Positions 33,583 to 42,490 are shown, counted from the first letter of the stretch. The stretch: 47,011 nt of DNA from Clostridia bacterium (GCA_017482465.1 JAFUMW010000120.1:1-47011); one strand, 5' to 3'. Notes: generated by a model from the sequence alone, not told the origin. Numbers and translations: made by a program.

Positions 33583-34196
33583 TCGGGTATTACCCCGAGC
33601 TTAAGCTTTTCAATATATGGAAGCGCCGCGGACTCAAGCTCTTGTACGCCTGCGTCGTTATACAGCACCAGTGAGCAGTTTTCTTGAAAAAAAACATCGT
33701 CCTTTTGCGCGGCTATACGCTTTTCGGCAAGCTCGCGGTCAATAGAATCACGTGCTTTGATGCGAGCAATGCGCGTTTCACGCTTTGCAAGCACGCCGAT
33801 GATATAGTCGCACTTTTTGTTATATCCCGATTCAAATAAAACAGGTGCGTCAACGACCGCTGCCATATATCCGAGGTCGGCCTGCTTTTTCAGCCATTTA
33901 TCCGCTTCTGCAAGTATATAACGGTGTGTTATAGAATTTAATTTTTGCGTTTTTGAATCTTTATCTTCGGCTAAAAAGACCGCTCTTGCCAGCGCCTTGC
34001 GGTCAAGTGTTCCGTCGGCGTTGATTATACCGTCTCCGAAAGCGCGTGCAAGCTCGAGAGTACAGGGCATTCCCGCTTCGCAAACGCGGCGGGAAACAAG
34101 GTCGGTGTCAAGACAGGGGATGCCGTGCTTATTTAGTATTTTAGAAAGCATACCCTTTCCCGCACCGCTGGGTCCGGTAAGTCCGATCGTTATCAT
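33579..34196 (-). CDS. coaE: Dephospho-CoA kinase
   Basis: The 205-residue enzyme phosphorylates dephospho-CoA on the 3' hydroxyl, the last step of coenzyme A synthesis. The P-loop GPSGAGKG (about 8-15), the substrate segment CLDTDLVSRRV, DAPVLFESGY and the lid RDSIDRELAEKRIAAQ are present. Length is normal. It overlaps the transglycosylase gene by 4 bases and follows the Gfo/Idh/MocA gene by 13 bp, forming one leftward unit. Confidence 0.93.
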   Translation of the reverse strand: MITIGLTGPSGAGKGMLSKILNKHGIPCLDTDLVSRRVCEAGMPCTLELARAFGDGIINADGTLDRKALARAVFLAEDKDSKTQKLNSITHRYILAEADKWLKKQADLGYMAAVVDAPVLFESGYNKKCDYIIGVLAKRETRIARIKARDSIDRELAEKRIAAQKDDVFFQENCSLVLYNDAGVQELESAALPYIEKLKLGVIPE

Positions 34197-34209
34197 AGCT
34201 TTTCTCCGT

Positions 34210-35334
34210 TTATATAAGTACGGGACGTCGGATCTTGTCCGACTCGTAACCCGCTTCCATTACTTGCTGTACATGGTATGCGTCATAAAGGTTCGGATGG
34301 GTCTGTGTATCATTATTGTGTACAGCCTCTAAAAAAGCGTACATACTGCCGAGATGTCCTCTCAACCAGCCTGCAGGAGCTTTTATTCCGGGAAAGATGC
34401 CAGCAGGGTCGGGATATCTGCCGACACATTCGATACGCGTAAATCCTTTTTCTCCGCCAAGCTCGCGGTTTGGCAGGCGGTTGTCGTAGAATGAGAGGAA
34501 ATTCGGATCCATCAGCGAGAAGCGTATACTTCCGTCGGTGCCGTATACCTCAAGTGTGAGATCGTCGTTCGCGCCGACCGAGATCTTACTTGCTTCTATC
34601 GTGCCAACCGCTCCGCATTCAAGCTCTGCGGTCATATAGAAAGCCTCGTCTGCGTTAGTTTCCCATGGCTTTCCGTCAAGACCGAGCCTGTTTGCAAAAG
34701 CTATCTGTGATCTGCCGTTTACTTCTTTGAAGCGTCCGCAAAGGAAATATACAAGGTCGATGGCGTGCGAGCCGAGGTCGAAAAGTACGCCTCCGCCGCA
34801 TATATCGCGATTCTGCTTCCATCCGGCAGTCTTATTTATATCGGTCGCGCTCGAGTGTAGATACGAGCATCTGAAGCTGAGTATGCGCCCGAGTCTGCCC
34901 TCGTTAACGAGCTCCTTTGCGCGAAGAAGTGCGGACAGATACCGATTGTTGAATACTATCTTTCCGACAACCCCTTTTTTTTCGGCAAGCTGTGCGACAT
35001 TTTTTGCCTGCTCGCTTGTTACGCACAGAGGCTTTTCGCAGTAGATATGCTTGCCTGCGTCGATAGCCTTTATAAGTGTGTCATAGTGACTGATGTTCGG
35101 AGTACAGATATCTATTATATCAATGTCGTCGTTATATATGAGCTCATCCTCGCTCTTTGCTGCGATGTCGAAGCCGAACGTATCTGCGGCATTTTTCGCT
35201 GTTTCGTATGTGCGTGTATATACGCCCGCGATCTTTGCGTCAAACGGCGGCTTCTTGTAGTAGAATCTGATGTTTTCAACAGCCCATGTATGTGTTCTGC
35301 CCATTGAGCCGAAGCCGAGAAGACCTATTTTCAT
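34210..35334 (-). CDS. Gfo/Idh/MocA family oxidoreductase
   Basis: The 374-residue NAD(P)-dependent enzyme has an N-terminal Rossmann fold (IGLLGFGSMGRTHTWAVEN), the family EKPLCVT motif (about 96-102) with the catalytic Lys, and the C-terminal substrate domain with GGVLFDLGSHAIDLVYFL. Substrates are usually sugars, inositols or their acids; this one cannot be specified. It heads the unit Gfo-coaE-slt-M18. Confidence 0.92.
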   Translation of the reverse strand: MKIGLLGFGSMGRTHTWAVENIRFYYKKPPFDAKIAGVYTRTYETAKNAADTFGFDIAAKSEDELIYNDDIDIIDICTPNISHYDTLIKAIDAGKHIYCEKPLCVTSEQAKNVAQLAEKKGVVGKIVFNNRYLSALLRAKELVNEGRLGRILSFRCSYLHSSATDINKTAGWKQNRDICGGGVLFDLGSHAIDLVYFLCGRFKEVNGRSQIAFANRLGLDGKPWETNADEAFYMTAELECGAVGTIEASKISVGANDDLTLEVYGTDGSIRFSLMDPNFLSFYDNRLPNRELGGEKGFTRIECVGRYPDPAGIFPGIKAPAGWLRGHLGSMYAFLEAVHNNDTQTHPNLYDAYHVQQVMEAGYESDKIRRPVLI

Positions 35335-35371
35335 GTGTCTGTAAACCTTTCATGTTTTATATCTTTTATAT

Positions 35372-35400
35372 ATTATACTTCCAATAAAAGAAAAAAACAA
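35372..35400 (-). promoter_or_regulatory. Promoter of the Gfo-coaE-slt-M18 unit
   Basis: On the reverse strand TTGTTT (35400-35395), a 17-bp spacer and TATAAT (35377-35372). Confidence 0.65.
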
Positions 35401-35408
35401 TACTTTAG

Positions 35409-35669
35409 TCAATATTTTTCACTTTTGACTATAATATCACATAAAAGCGCACCGCCGATAACGATGTTAAGTGTTACAAGTGTGTGCTCGATCATTATCC
35501 GCGCGAGCCTGACAGCAAGAAATACACGTGTTGTTTCCGCGGTATTCGAGGTGATGCTATTGTATAAAAGCATTGTAACGGCGAGCATGGTTATTATCAG
35601 AAACGTACCGTTTTTGAGTATGTAAAAAGAGCGCCTGTCAAGGACAGGCACTTTCAGCTTGTTTTTCAT
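35409..35669 (-). CDS. Small two-helix membrane protein of unknown function
   Basis: From the ATG at 35669 there are 86 residues: a short basic N-terminus (MKNKLKVPVLDRRSF), a hydrophobic segment (about 22-41, FLIITMLAVTMLLYN) and a second one (about 58-78, LVTLNIVIGGALLCDII). AAAAGGATGAG lies upstream at workable spacing; the in-frame ATG at 35681 abuts the AAAAGG and is less likely. The open frame continues further upstream only through the RNase P RNA gene, so the long version is rejected. I do not recognise the family. Confidence 0.6.
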   Translation of the reverse strand: MKNKLKVPVLDRRSFYILKNGTFLIITMLAVTMLLYNSITSNTAETTRVFLAVRLARIMIEHTLVTLNIVIGGALLCDIIVKSEKY

Positions 35670-35703
35670 TTTGTGACTCATCCTTTTCTTCTTGTATACG
35701 TCT

Positions 35704-35732
35704 ATTATAATATATAGTGAGGAAAAAGTCAC
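35704..35732 (-). promoter_or_regulatory. Promoter of the small membrane protein gene
   Basis: On the reverse strand GTGACT (35732-35727), a 17-bp spacer and TATAAT (35709-35704), between rnpB and the gene. Confidence 0.5.
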
Positions 35733-35754
35733 GGGACAATAAATGTAAAAGCAT

Positions 35755-36133
35755 GAATAAAACGGATCGAACCTATAAGCCGGGTTTTGTAATCGACAAT
35801 CATCTATCTCTACGGTACGTTGCCGCACCGCTACGAACAGTGTTCGTGCCACCAAAGAAGCAGAGTCGGGCAAACTTGGCAAAAAGCCGTTCTCAGGTGT
35901 TGCTTCGGATAGGGTTTACAGCGAGCCTGTGTTGCCATAGACTCGGGTGAGCTCTTACCTCGCCTTTCCATCCTTACCGTGCAGAGCACGGCGGTTTATT
36001 TCTGTTGCACTTTCCCGGGAGTCACCTCCGGCGGACGTTATCCGTTATCCTGCCCTGTGAAGCCCGGACTTTCCTCACGGTAATACCTTTCGGCAACATA
36101 CCGCGCGATTGTCCGGTTCGGTCCGTTTTATTC
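35755..36133 (-). ncRNA. rnpB: RNase P RNA, bacterial type
   Basis: The reverse strand contains the universal P4 5' strand GAGGAAAGTCCGGGCTTCAC (around 36077-36058) followed by AGGGCAGG, and near the 3' end ACAAAACCCGGCTTATAGG, the standard 3' J-region. The two ends form a very long P1: GAATAAAACGGACCGAACC pairs with GGTTCGATCCGTTTTATTC with a single G-U, extending by four more bases outside (GCAT/ATGC). Size about 379 nt fits. The RNA is the catalytic subunit that matures tRNA 5' ends. Confidence 0.95.
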
Positions 36134-36148
36134 ATGCTTTGTATCAGT

Positions 36149-36177
36149 ATTTTATCATCAACGCTCGGATTTGTCAA
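36149..36177 (-). promoter_or_regulatory. rnpB promoter
   Basis: On the reverse strand TTGACA (36177-36172), a 17-bp spacer and TAAAAT (36154-36149), starting about 16 bp before P1. Confidence 0.88.
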
Positions 36178-36189
36178 GTGCTTATACTA

Positions 36190-36218
36190 TTGACAAATGT
36201 GTTTTACTGTGATAGACT
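36190..36218 (+). promoter_or_regulatory. Promoter of the esterase gene
   Basis: TTGACA (36190-36195), a 17-bp spacer and TAGACT (36213-36218). It is back to back with the rnpB promoter, the two -35 boxes being 12 bp apart. Confidence 0.75.
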
Positions 36219-36247
36219 GATAAAAACTTTTTGCGGAGGATCAGCTC

Positions 36248-37066
36248 ATGATCTTTGAAAGAATTTATCTTGAAGAAAATAACGAAAATGTGTATCTTGA
36301 CGTATATGTTGCCGATAAGGTGGGCGGATTTGTCCGTGATGCCATACTTGTTATACCCGGCGGCGGATACGGATCTGTATGCTCGGACAGAGAGGGTGAG
36401 CCGATAGCACTGGCGTTTATTCCTCGCGGCTATAACGCCTTTGTGCTTCATTATTCGGTCGCGTCAAAGGAGAAAAGAGCATTCCCGGATCAGCTTATAC
36501 AGGCGTCTCTTGCGATGAAGCATATTAAGGATAATGCAGAAAGATACAATATCAATCCCGAGCGTGTGTTCGTGACCGGCTTTTCGGCAGGAGGTCACCT
36601 TGCCGGAAGCCTCGGCATACTCTGGCATATAAAAGAGGTGTACGATGCGATCGATATGCCGTACGGTTATAATAAGCCTGCGGGAATTATGCTTAACTAC
36701 CCGGTGGTAACATCATCAAAGGAATATTGGCATATGGGTTCGTTTAATAATCTTTTTGCCGGAGAAGAGCTGACCGAGGATAAACTGACTTCGGTGAGCC
36801 TTGAAAAGCAGGTTAGCGAAAAAGCTTGTCCCGCATATATATTGCATACGGCAAACGACGATGTAGTCAACGTGAAAAACTCACTCTTGCTTGCTAACGC
36901 GTACTCCGAGCACGGTCTGCCGTTTGAGCTTCACGTGTATCCGGACGGACCGCACGGAATGGCGCTTGCCAATGAAATAACTTCGATGGAAAGCGCGAGA
37001 TTTATAGACACGGCGATGGAGAAATGGATAGAAAACGCGGTGTTATGGACAAAAAAGATAAAGTGA
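36248..37066 (+). CDS. Alpha/beta hydrolase of the acetylxylan-esterase (BD-FAE-like) type
   Basis: The 272-residue cytoplasmic serine esterase has the oxyanion strand VIPGGGYGSV, the nucleophile elbow GFSAGGH (Ser about 114), an acid in HTANDDVV and the catalytic His in PDGPHGMAL. The set matches esterases that deacetylate xylo-oligosaccharides, such as BD-FAE and XynX-type enzymes. There is no signal peptide, so the substrate must be imported. GCGGAGGA precedes the ATG. Acetylated sugars as substrate are inferred from family. Confidence 0.88.
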   Translation: MIFERIYLEENNENVYLDVYVADKVGGFVRDAILVIPGGGYGSVCSDREGEPIALAFIPRGYNAFVLHYSVASKEKRAFPDQLIQASLAMKHIKDNAERYNINPERVFVTGFSAGGHLAGSLGILWHIKEVYDAIDMPYGYNKPAGIMLNYPVVTSSKEYWHMGSFNNLFAGEELTEDKLTSVSLEKQVSEKACPAYILHTANDDVVNVKNSLLLANAYSEHGLPFELHVYPDGPHGMALANEITSMESARFIDTAMEKWIENAVLWTKKIK

Positions 37067-37097
37067 AAATTTTGGGCAAGAAAAAACAAAAAAAGGC

Positions 37098-37126
37098 TTG
37101 ACAAGTGGCTAAAGGCGTGATATAAT
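37098..37126 (+). promoter_or_regulatory. tRNA-Arg promoter
   Basis: TTGACA (37098-37103), a 17-bp spacer and TATAAT (37121-37126), a perfect consensus. Confidence 0.9.
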
Positions 37127-37145
37127 ATTCGAGTACCGAAAAAAT

Positions 37146-37221
37146 GCGCTTGTAGCTCAGTGGATAGAGTGCCCGGCTACGAACCGGTAGGTCGCAGGTT
37201 CGAATCCTGCCAGGCGCGCCA
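37146..37221 (+). tRNA. tRNA-Arg (anticodon ACG), CCA encoded
   Basis: The 76-nt cloverleaf has acceptor GCGCTTG paired with CAGGCGC, D arm GCTC...GAGT, anticodon loop CTACGAA (anticodon ACG), T arm GCAGG-TTCGAAT-CCTGC, discriminator G and an encoded CCA. The 27-43 position is a C-U mismatch. A34 is expected to be edited to inosine to read CGU, CGC and CGA. Confidence 0.97.
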
Positions 37222-37222
37222 G

Positions 37223-37254
37223 AAAAAAGCACTTGCATTTGCAAGTGCTTTTTT
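37223..37254 (+). terminator. Terminator after tRNA-Arg
   Basis: A nearly loopless inverted repeat, AAAAAAGCACTTGCA / TGCAAGTGCTTTTTT with TT between, ends in six T. Confidence 0.9.
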
Positions 37255-37316
37255 CAATATTTCGGCGAAAATGTTGTTCAATTTTTGGAAAAAACAAATA
37301 TGATCATAATTTTTTA

Positions 37317-37345
37317 TTGCAAAATGCGGAAAAATGTGGTATCAT
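37317..37345 (+). promoter_or_regulatory. putP promoter
   Basis: TTGCAA (37317-37322), a 17-bp spacer and TATCAT (37340-37345). AGGAGG precedes the ATG at 37376. Confidence 0.7.
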
Positions 37346-37375
37346 ATAGCTAATATACTTTAGGAGGACTATTTT

Positions 37376-38956
37376 ATGTCATCAACTATCCAGATACTGC
37401 TTGCCATGATAATATATATGGCCGCGGTCGTGATAATTGGGTTTGCTTTTGCAAAAAAAGCAAATGCTAACTCGGAAAACTACTTTTTAGGCGGAAGAAC
37501 GCTCGGACCTTGGGTGACTGCTATGAGTGCGGAAGCATCCGATATGAGCGGCTGGCTTCTTATGGGACTTCCCGGCGTTGCTTATTGGTACGGTGTAGCG
37601 GATGCTTCGTGGACTGCCATAGGTCTCGCGATCGGTACATATCTCAACTGGCTTATCGTTTCCAAAAGACTTCGCCGCTACAGCATAAGGGCGAATAATT
37701 CGATCACTTTGCCCGAATTTTTCTCAAACCGCTTCAGAGAGAAGAAAAAGATAATCATGACTCTTGCGGCTCTCTTTATCCTAATATTCTTTACGGTTTA
37801 TGCGGCAAGCTGCTTTGTTACCTGCGGCAAGCTTTTCTCAACGCTCTTCGGCGCGTCGTATCAGAGCATGGTCGTAGTCGGAGCTCTGTTCGTTCTTCTT
37901 TACACACTTCTCGGAGGCTTCCTTGCCGAGAGTGCATCGGATTTTATGCAGAGCATCGTAATGATAGTTGCGCTTGTTTCAGTTGTTGTTATCGGTGTAG
38001 TTAATGCGGGCGGCTTTGGAATGGTTCTTGAAAACGCTAAGACTATCCCCGGTTTCCTTGATTTCTTCGGGCTTGCCACACCTACCCTCGGCGAAGACGG
38101 AATTCAGCTTATTGACGAAGCAGGAAAGGCCGTGTTCGGCGAAGCATCTGAGTACGGTATACTCACTATTTGCTCTATGCTCGCATGGGGCCTCGGTTAC
38201 TTTGGTATGCCTCAGGTCCTCTTGCGCTTTATGGCTATAAGAGAAGAAGGCGAACTCAAGCGTTCAAGAAGAATTGCCATGGTTTGGGTGATAATCTCCC
38301 TTGCGGTTGCGGTATTTATCGGTATTACCGGACGAATAATTGCCATGAATAATCCCGAAGTGCTTTCGGGCGAGCTCCTTCTGACGAAGGCAAGTGCCGA
38401 AAACATCTTTATCCAGCTTTCCACAAGCTTTTTGCCTCCTATTATCGCAGGCTTTGTTATGGCGGGTATTCTCGCGGCAACGATATCTTCGTCCGATTCG
38501 TATCTTCTTATCGCGGCATCCGCTGTTGCAAAGAACATATATCAAGGCGTTGCAAAAAAGAATGCAAGCGACAAGTCTGTAATGCTCGTTTCGAGAATTA
38601 CACTTCTTGTTATAGCGCTTGTTGCTATGTTTCTTGCGTTTGACGAGGACAGTGTTATCTTCCAGATCGTGTCCTTTGCATGGGCAGGCTTCGGTGCAAC
38701 ATTCGGTCCGCTTATGCTCTTCTCGCTCTTCTGGAAGAGAACAACAAGAGCAGGTGCGATCGCAGGTATGGTAAGCGGCGCGGCTATGGTATTTATCTGG
38801 AAGCTCGGTATAAGCAAGCTCGGCGGCGCGTTCGCGATCTATGAGCTTCTTCCCGCTTTCATTATTTCCTCGATCGTTATCGTCGTTGTATCGCTTCTTA
38901 CCCCCGCTCCTTCCAAGGAGATCGAAGAGGACTTCGACGCTGTGGTTGCAAAGTAA
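37376..38956 (+). CDS. putP: Sodium/proline symporter (SSS family)
   Basis: The 526-residue membrane protein has about 13 hydrophobic segments. Family landmarks are NYFLGGRTLGPWVTAMSAEA with SDMSGWLLMGLPG near the N-terminus (PutP-type Na+ site), ANNSITLPEFFSNRF, YTLLGGFLAESASDF, and AGILAATISSSDSYLLIAAS (about 362-381). These are close to bacterial PutP, so proline uptake with Na+ is the best call. It is monocistronic, with its own promoter and terminator. Confidence 0.92.
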   Translation: MSSTIQILLAMIIYMAAVVIIGFAFAKKANANSENYFLGGRTLGPWVTAMSAEASDMSGWLLMGLPGVAYWYGVADASWTAIGLAIGTYLNWLIVSKRLRRYSIRANNSITLPEFFSNRFREKKKIIMTLAALFILIFFTVYAASCFVTCGKLFSTLFGASYQSMVVVGALFVLLYTLLGGFLAESASDFMQSIVMIVALVSVVVIGVVNAGGFGMVLENAKTIPGFLDFFGLATPTLGEDGIQLIDEAGKAVFGEASEYGILTICSMLAWGLGYFGMPQVLLRFMAIREEGELKRSRRIAMVWVIISLAVAVFIGITGRIIAMNNPEVLSGELLLTKASAENIFIQLSTSFLPPIIAGFVMAGILAATISSSDSYLLIAASAVAKNIYQGVAKKNASDKSVMLVSRITLLVIALVAMFLAFDEDSVIFQIVSFAWAGFGATFGPLMLFSLFWKRTTRAGAIAGMVSGAAMVFIWKLGISKLGGAFAIYELLPAFIISSIVIVVVSLLTPAPSKEIEEDFDAVVAK

Positions 38957-38966
38957 TATTATGAAC

Positions 38967-38998
38967 AAGAAAAAGCACCCGATAGGGTGCTTTTTCTT
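38967..38998. terminator. Bidirectional terminator between putP and the Ldh_2 gene
   Basis: A perfect 14-bp stem (AAGAAAAAGCACCC / GGGTGCTTTTTCTT) has a GATA loop and touches the stop codon of the convergent gene. Confidence 0.9.
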
Positions 38999-40139
38999 AC
39001 TTATATGCCTTGTCGTATGTACTTGTTTTCGCGCCTGCGGTGTCGACCTCGCCCAGAAATTCAACGCTGTCAAGTCCGAGATAATCGCATATGCTTTTCA
39101 TTTCGGCTACCGTGCTGATGTTGACATTGATGCCCTCCTTCATGCGCTTTTCGTACGATATGCGTTCCTTTTCGCCGTGAGTGTATATCTGTATGTTCTC
39201 ATCGGCGCGCTTGGCATCGCGAAGCTCCTTGAGAAATACCGAAAGACGGCGCTTTATCTCGTCGGGATCGCCGAATATCTTCGGATCTATTACTATAAAA
39301 GAATGGCACGAGCCCGCGCCTTTACCGACTGCCCGTACATGGTGATTTGAGGTCGCTCCGCCTGAGAGTATTGCACTGAATATCTCGCTTATCATGCTGT
39401 AGCCGTACCCCTTGTGTCCGCCTGTTTCCTCCGAGATACCGCCGACAGGAAGAATGCCGCCTCCTTCTCCGTGCGCGTTTATACAGTCGAGCACATGCTC
39501 GGCATCGGTGCAAACCTTTCCTGTCTCATCTGTTGCCCAGCCGCTTGCCAACGGCTTTGATCTTTTATTGTATACCTCAAGCTTACCGCGGGGAACAACG
39601 GTAGTTGCCGCGTCGAACCAGAACGGGTACGGCTCTGCGGGCATAGCGAATGCGAGCGGGTTAGAGCCCAAGATCGCCTCTTTTGAGTTTGTGTGTACCA
39701 TTATTGATTCGGAGTTGGTAGACGATATACCTATAAAGCCGCGGTCGCACGCCATTTTTGTGTAATAGCCTGCGATTCCGAAATGGTTGGAGTTGCGTAC
39801 TGTAACGAACGCAATACCCGATTTTAATGCTTTTTCAATCGCAAGCTCGGTGGCAAACACTGAAATAAGCTGACCCATACCGTCGTGTCCGTCGATAACA
39901 GCCGACACGGGAGTTTCAAATACTATCTCGGGCTTGGCATTCGGTTTTACCGAGCCCTTTTCAATTGCTTTGTGATAGCGTACCAGACGCTGTGTTCCGT
40001 GAGATTCTATACCGTACAGATCTGCCAACAGCAATACATCGGTGATCTGCTTTGCCTCATTTTCGTTAAATCCGAATTTTTGGAAGGCGGTATTGCAAAA
40101 TTTTTCAAGCTTTTCAACGCTGTAGTTTATGTAGTCCAT
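38997..40139 (-). CDS. Ldh_2 family NAD(P)-dependent malate/L-lactate/ureidoglycolate-type dehydrogenase
   Basis: The 380-residue protein matches the Ldh_2 fold, unrelated to classical LDH. Visible blocks are DLYGIESHGTQRLVRY (catalytic His about 49), FVTVRNSNHFGIAGYY, MVHTNSKEAILGSNPLAFAMP and GGHKGYGYSMISEIFSAILSGG. Known substrates are malate, sulfolactate, ureidoglycolate and 2,3-diketogulonate; the substrate here is open. It is monocistronic with its own promoter. The start follows GGAGAG. Confidence 0.9.
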   Translation of the reverse strand: MDYINYSVEKLEKFCNTAFQKFGFNENEAKQITDVLLLADLYGIESHGTQRLVRYHKAIEKGSVKPNAKPEIVFETPVSAVIDGHDGMGQLISVFATELAIEKALKSGIAFVTVRNSNHFGIAGYYTKMACDRGFIGISSTNSESIMVHTNSKEAILGSNPLAFAMPAEPYPFWFDAATTVVPRGKLEVYNKRSKPLASGWATDETGKVCTDAEHVLDCINAHGEGGGILPVGGISEETGGHKGYGYSMISEIFSAILSGGATSNHHVRAVGKGAGSCHSFIVIDPKIFGDPDEIKRRLSVFLKELRDAKRADENIQIYTHGEKERISYEKRMKEGINVNISTVAEMKSICDYLGLDSVEFLGEVDTAGAKTSTYDKAYK

Positions 40140-40170
40140 TTTTTCTCTCCTTGACGATTATTCTGTATAT

Positions 40171-40199
40171 ATTTTAGCAGAACATCAAAGGATTTACAA
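40171..40199 (-). promoter_or_regulatory. Promoter of the Ldh_2 gene
   Basis: On the reverse strand TTGTAA (40199-40194), a 17-bp spacer and TAAAAT (40176-40171). Confidence 0.72.
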
Positions 40200-40257
40200 T
40201 GTTTGGATTTTGCGTTTTGGGTATTGATTTTTTACGTTATGTATCTTAATATAAAAC

Positions 40258-40285
40258 CAGGCAGACACCAAAAAGCGTCTGCCTG
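40258..40285 (-). terminator. Terminator after the secreted CHAP-like protein gene
   Basis: CAGGCAGAC / GTCTGCCTG form a 9-bp stem with a 10-nt loop. On the reverse strand it is followed by GTTTTATATT. Confidence 0.75.
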
Positions 40286-40337
40286 ATCATTTGAAAGGAG
40301 TTGAATGAGCTGAACTGTGTTAAACGGTACAAAAAGT

Positions 40338-42446
40338 TTATTTCACATCCGTGTCGCCGTTCCATTCGAGCGCTTCTTCTTCGGTCTCAAAGAAGCCTAT
40401 TGATGAAATATACACATTTGCATTTATATCGGTATTTCCCTCAAAGAAATGTAAACGCCATTGCCTTACAGTGCTTTCATCCCACTTGGTGCCATCGGAA
40501 AACTCAAGAGCTGACAGGTCTATCACAGTCTTTTGCCACTTGCCGCTTTCGATTGATATTTCCTTTTCAAAAGAGCCGGTTTTGAGTATATTTGTACCGA
40601 GCGGGACTACGTCCTTTGATGCCCATATCTTGAGTTTTTCGGGAACATAATCTTCTTTGGGGTAAACATAATTTATTACAAGATATTTGTATTTACTGCC
40701 GTCAAGAGATGGCTCATAATATTTTGAATCCCATTGATAATAGTTAAAATCAAGGTAGCCGTCCGTACGGCTGTTTATCAGGGATACCTTTACGCTTTTA
40801 CGTCCGAGATGAGTGGCTTTTTCCATTTTAGTTCCGAAATAGTTTTCATATCGACCGTTTATCGGATTTATTATATCCGATTTTGCAAAAGCGTTGTGGA
40901 ACTGTGTGTCCTTGTCACCCTCGTACATCATCTCGTCAACGCCGAAGAGCCTGATTCCGCCTGTGAGAGGTGCGGAATGCTGATTATATCCGAGCTTATA
41001 GTCTGTGTATTCCTTATAGTTTGCACCGACGGTTTTGTTTGACAGATCCCATGCATTTGCCTCTTCCTCGGTTTTGAAAAAAGCAAAACCCGCTACGTAA
41101 AATGCGGCATCGGGGTTAGTGTTGCCCTCGAACATCTGTATTCTGAACTGACGGACGGTATTGTCTGCCCATTTTGTACCGTCCTGGAAGGTCATGCTGT
41201 CAAGCTTTACAACCTGCGACTGCCACTGACCGTATCCGTTAGATATTTTAAAGGTCTTATACGCGCTCATTAGCGGTTCGCCTGCGTTTACATCCTTTGA
41301 TGCCCAGAATTTCATATAGTTGACATTGCTTGCGGCATTGTTGTACGCATATATGATCTTTAAGTACTTATATTGGCTTGCGTCAAGTGAGGGCATGAAG
41401 TAGCCGCAGTTGTGCTGGTAATAGTTGAAATCAAAATATCCGGTCTTATAACCGTCGAGCAGAGACACCTTTACGCACTTGATGTTTCCGTACGCGCTTT
41501 CTTCCATATTTATGCCGAAGAAGGTCTCATACTGACCCGATGCGGGACTCCATATACCGGGCTTTGCGATTGCATTCTGGAACTGCGTTCCGTGGTCGCC
41601 CGGATACATCATTTCATCAATTCCGAAATATGTGTTTCCGCCGCCGAGCGGAGAGGTGTATTTGACCGGCTCGGTGTCTTCGAATACCGCGTAAAGAGTT
41701 ACGCTTTCATTGTTTTTGTATTCTGCCTTTGGGATATATTCCACCTTGCCGTTCGGTTTTGTTGACCAGCCCGAAAAATACTTTCCGTCCTTGGTGGGGA
41801 TATCTGCCGGGATAGATACGGATTGACCGAACTTCTTTGTTAGCTTATCAAGCTTGAGTCCCGAGCTTTCCTCATCAAAGCTTATACGGTAGTTTTTTGA
41901 AAGGCTCTTATAGTCCGGACGAATGTAGCAGGTATTTGGGTACGTATTTGTATTTTCTCTGGACCAGACACCGACCTTGCCGTTATTCCATACCCAACCC
42001 TCGATGATCTTGCCGTCTCCGACGTATATGCCGCAGTGGTCGTACCCGCCGTCATTGCTGTAAAGATAGAAAACGAGGTCTCCGGGCTCGGCACTGCCCG
42101 AGTCTATCTGCTTTGCACCAAGCTCCTTTGTCAGAGTGCGGTACATTTCGGCAGGTGAGCTTTCGTTGTTCGGTATTATTTCATTTGGAATACCTGCGAG
42201 TCTGGCACAGTCGCCGATAAAATAACTGTTCCACGTGTGAGCAGTCTGGTATCCGAGGTCATCTGTAAGCTTTCCTACCTGCGCCTTTGCTACCGACGCG
42301 AGAGTATTCGCGTGCGAGCTTGATTTTTTAAAATCCGTACTGTAGTACTTTACGTTTTCAGACAGAGCAAGACATTCAAGCTGTATTACGGTGAGAGCTG
42401 AACATAACAGTATCGCAATTATAATTAATTTAGCGTATTTTTTCAT
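40338..42446 (-). CDS. Secreted protein: CHAP/NlpC-like domain, InlB-type repeat and two large beta-rich modules
   Basis: The ATG at 42446 (MKKYAKLII) follows AGGAGG; 702 residues. A signal peptide (about 1-27) leads to a CHAP/NlpC-P60-like domain (about 45-175; TWNSYFIGDCARLAGIP, EPGDLVFYLYS, DHCGIYVGDGKIIEGW). An InlB/Flg_new-like repeat follows (about 185-256; KYFSGWSTKPNGK, VTLYAVF). Two about 210-residue modules then share FGIDEMMYPGD / FGVDEMMYEGD, YFDFNYYQ / YLDFNYYQ, WASKDV and ends FFKTEEEANAW / FFETEEEALEW. The usual catalytic Cys of WCA-type CHAP motifs is Asn73, while the His is kept, so peptidase activity is doubtful. It has no visible anchor. Confidence 0.88.
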   Translation of the reverse strand: MKKYAKLIIIAILLCSALTVIQLECLALSENVKYYSTDFKKSSSHANTLASVAKAQVGKLTDDLGYQTAHTWNSYFIGDCARLAGIPNEIIPNNESSPAEMYRTLTKELGAKQIDSGSAEPGDLVFYLYSNDGGYDHCGIYVGDGKIIEGWVWNNGKVGVWSRENTNTYPNTCYIRPDYKSLSKNYRISFDEESSGLKLDKLTKKFGQSVSIPADIPTKDGKYFSGWSTKPNGKVEYIPKAEYKNNESVTLYAVFEDTEPVKYTSPLGGGNTYFGIDEMMYPGDHGTQFQNAIAKPGIWSPASGQYETFFGINMEESAYGNIKCVKVSLLDGYKTGYFDFNYYQHNCGYFMPSLDASQYKYLKIIYAYNNAASNVNYMKFWASKDVNAGEPLMSAYKTFKISNGYGQWQSQVVKLDSMTFQDGTKWADNTVRQFRIQMFEGNTNPDAAFYVAGFAFFKTEEEANAWDLSNKTVGANYKEYTDYKLGYNQHSAPLTGGIRLFGVDEMMYEGDKDTQFHNAFAKSDIINPINGRYENYFGTKMEKATHLGRKSVKVSLINSRTDGYLDFNYYQWDSKYYEPSLDGSKYKYLVINYVYPKEDYVPEKLKIWASKDVVPLGTNILKTGSFEKEISIESGKWQKTVIDLSALEFSDGTKWDESTVRQWRLHFFEGNTDINANVYISSIGFFETEEEALEWNGDTDVK

Positions 42447-42490
42447 AATGTCCTCCTGTAGATTTGTTTGCCGTGCGTACTTACGGTTAC

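Noticed and set aside
35682..35882. N-terminal extension of the small membrane protein
   Set aside because: The extension overlaps the 3' part of the RNase P RNA gene and lies upstream of the gene's own promoter.
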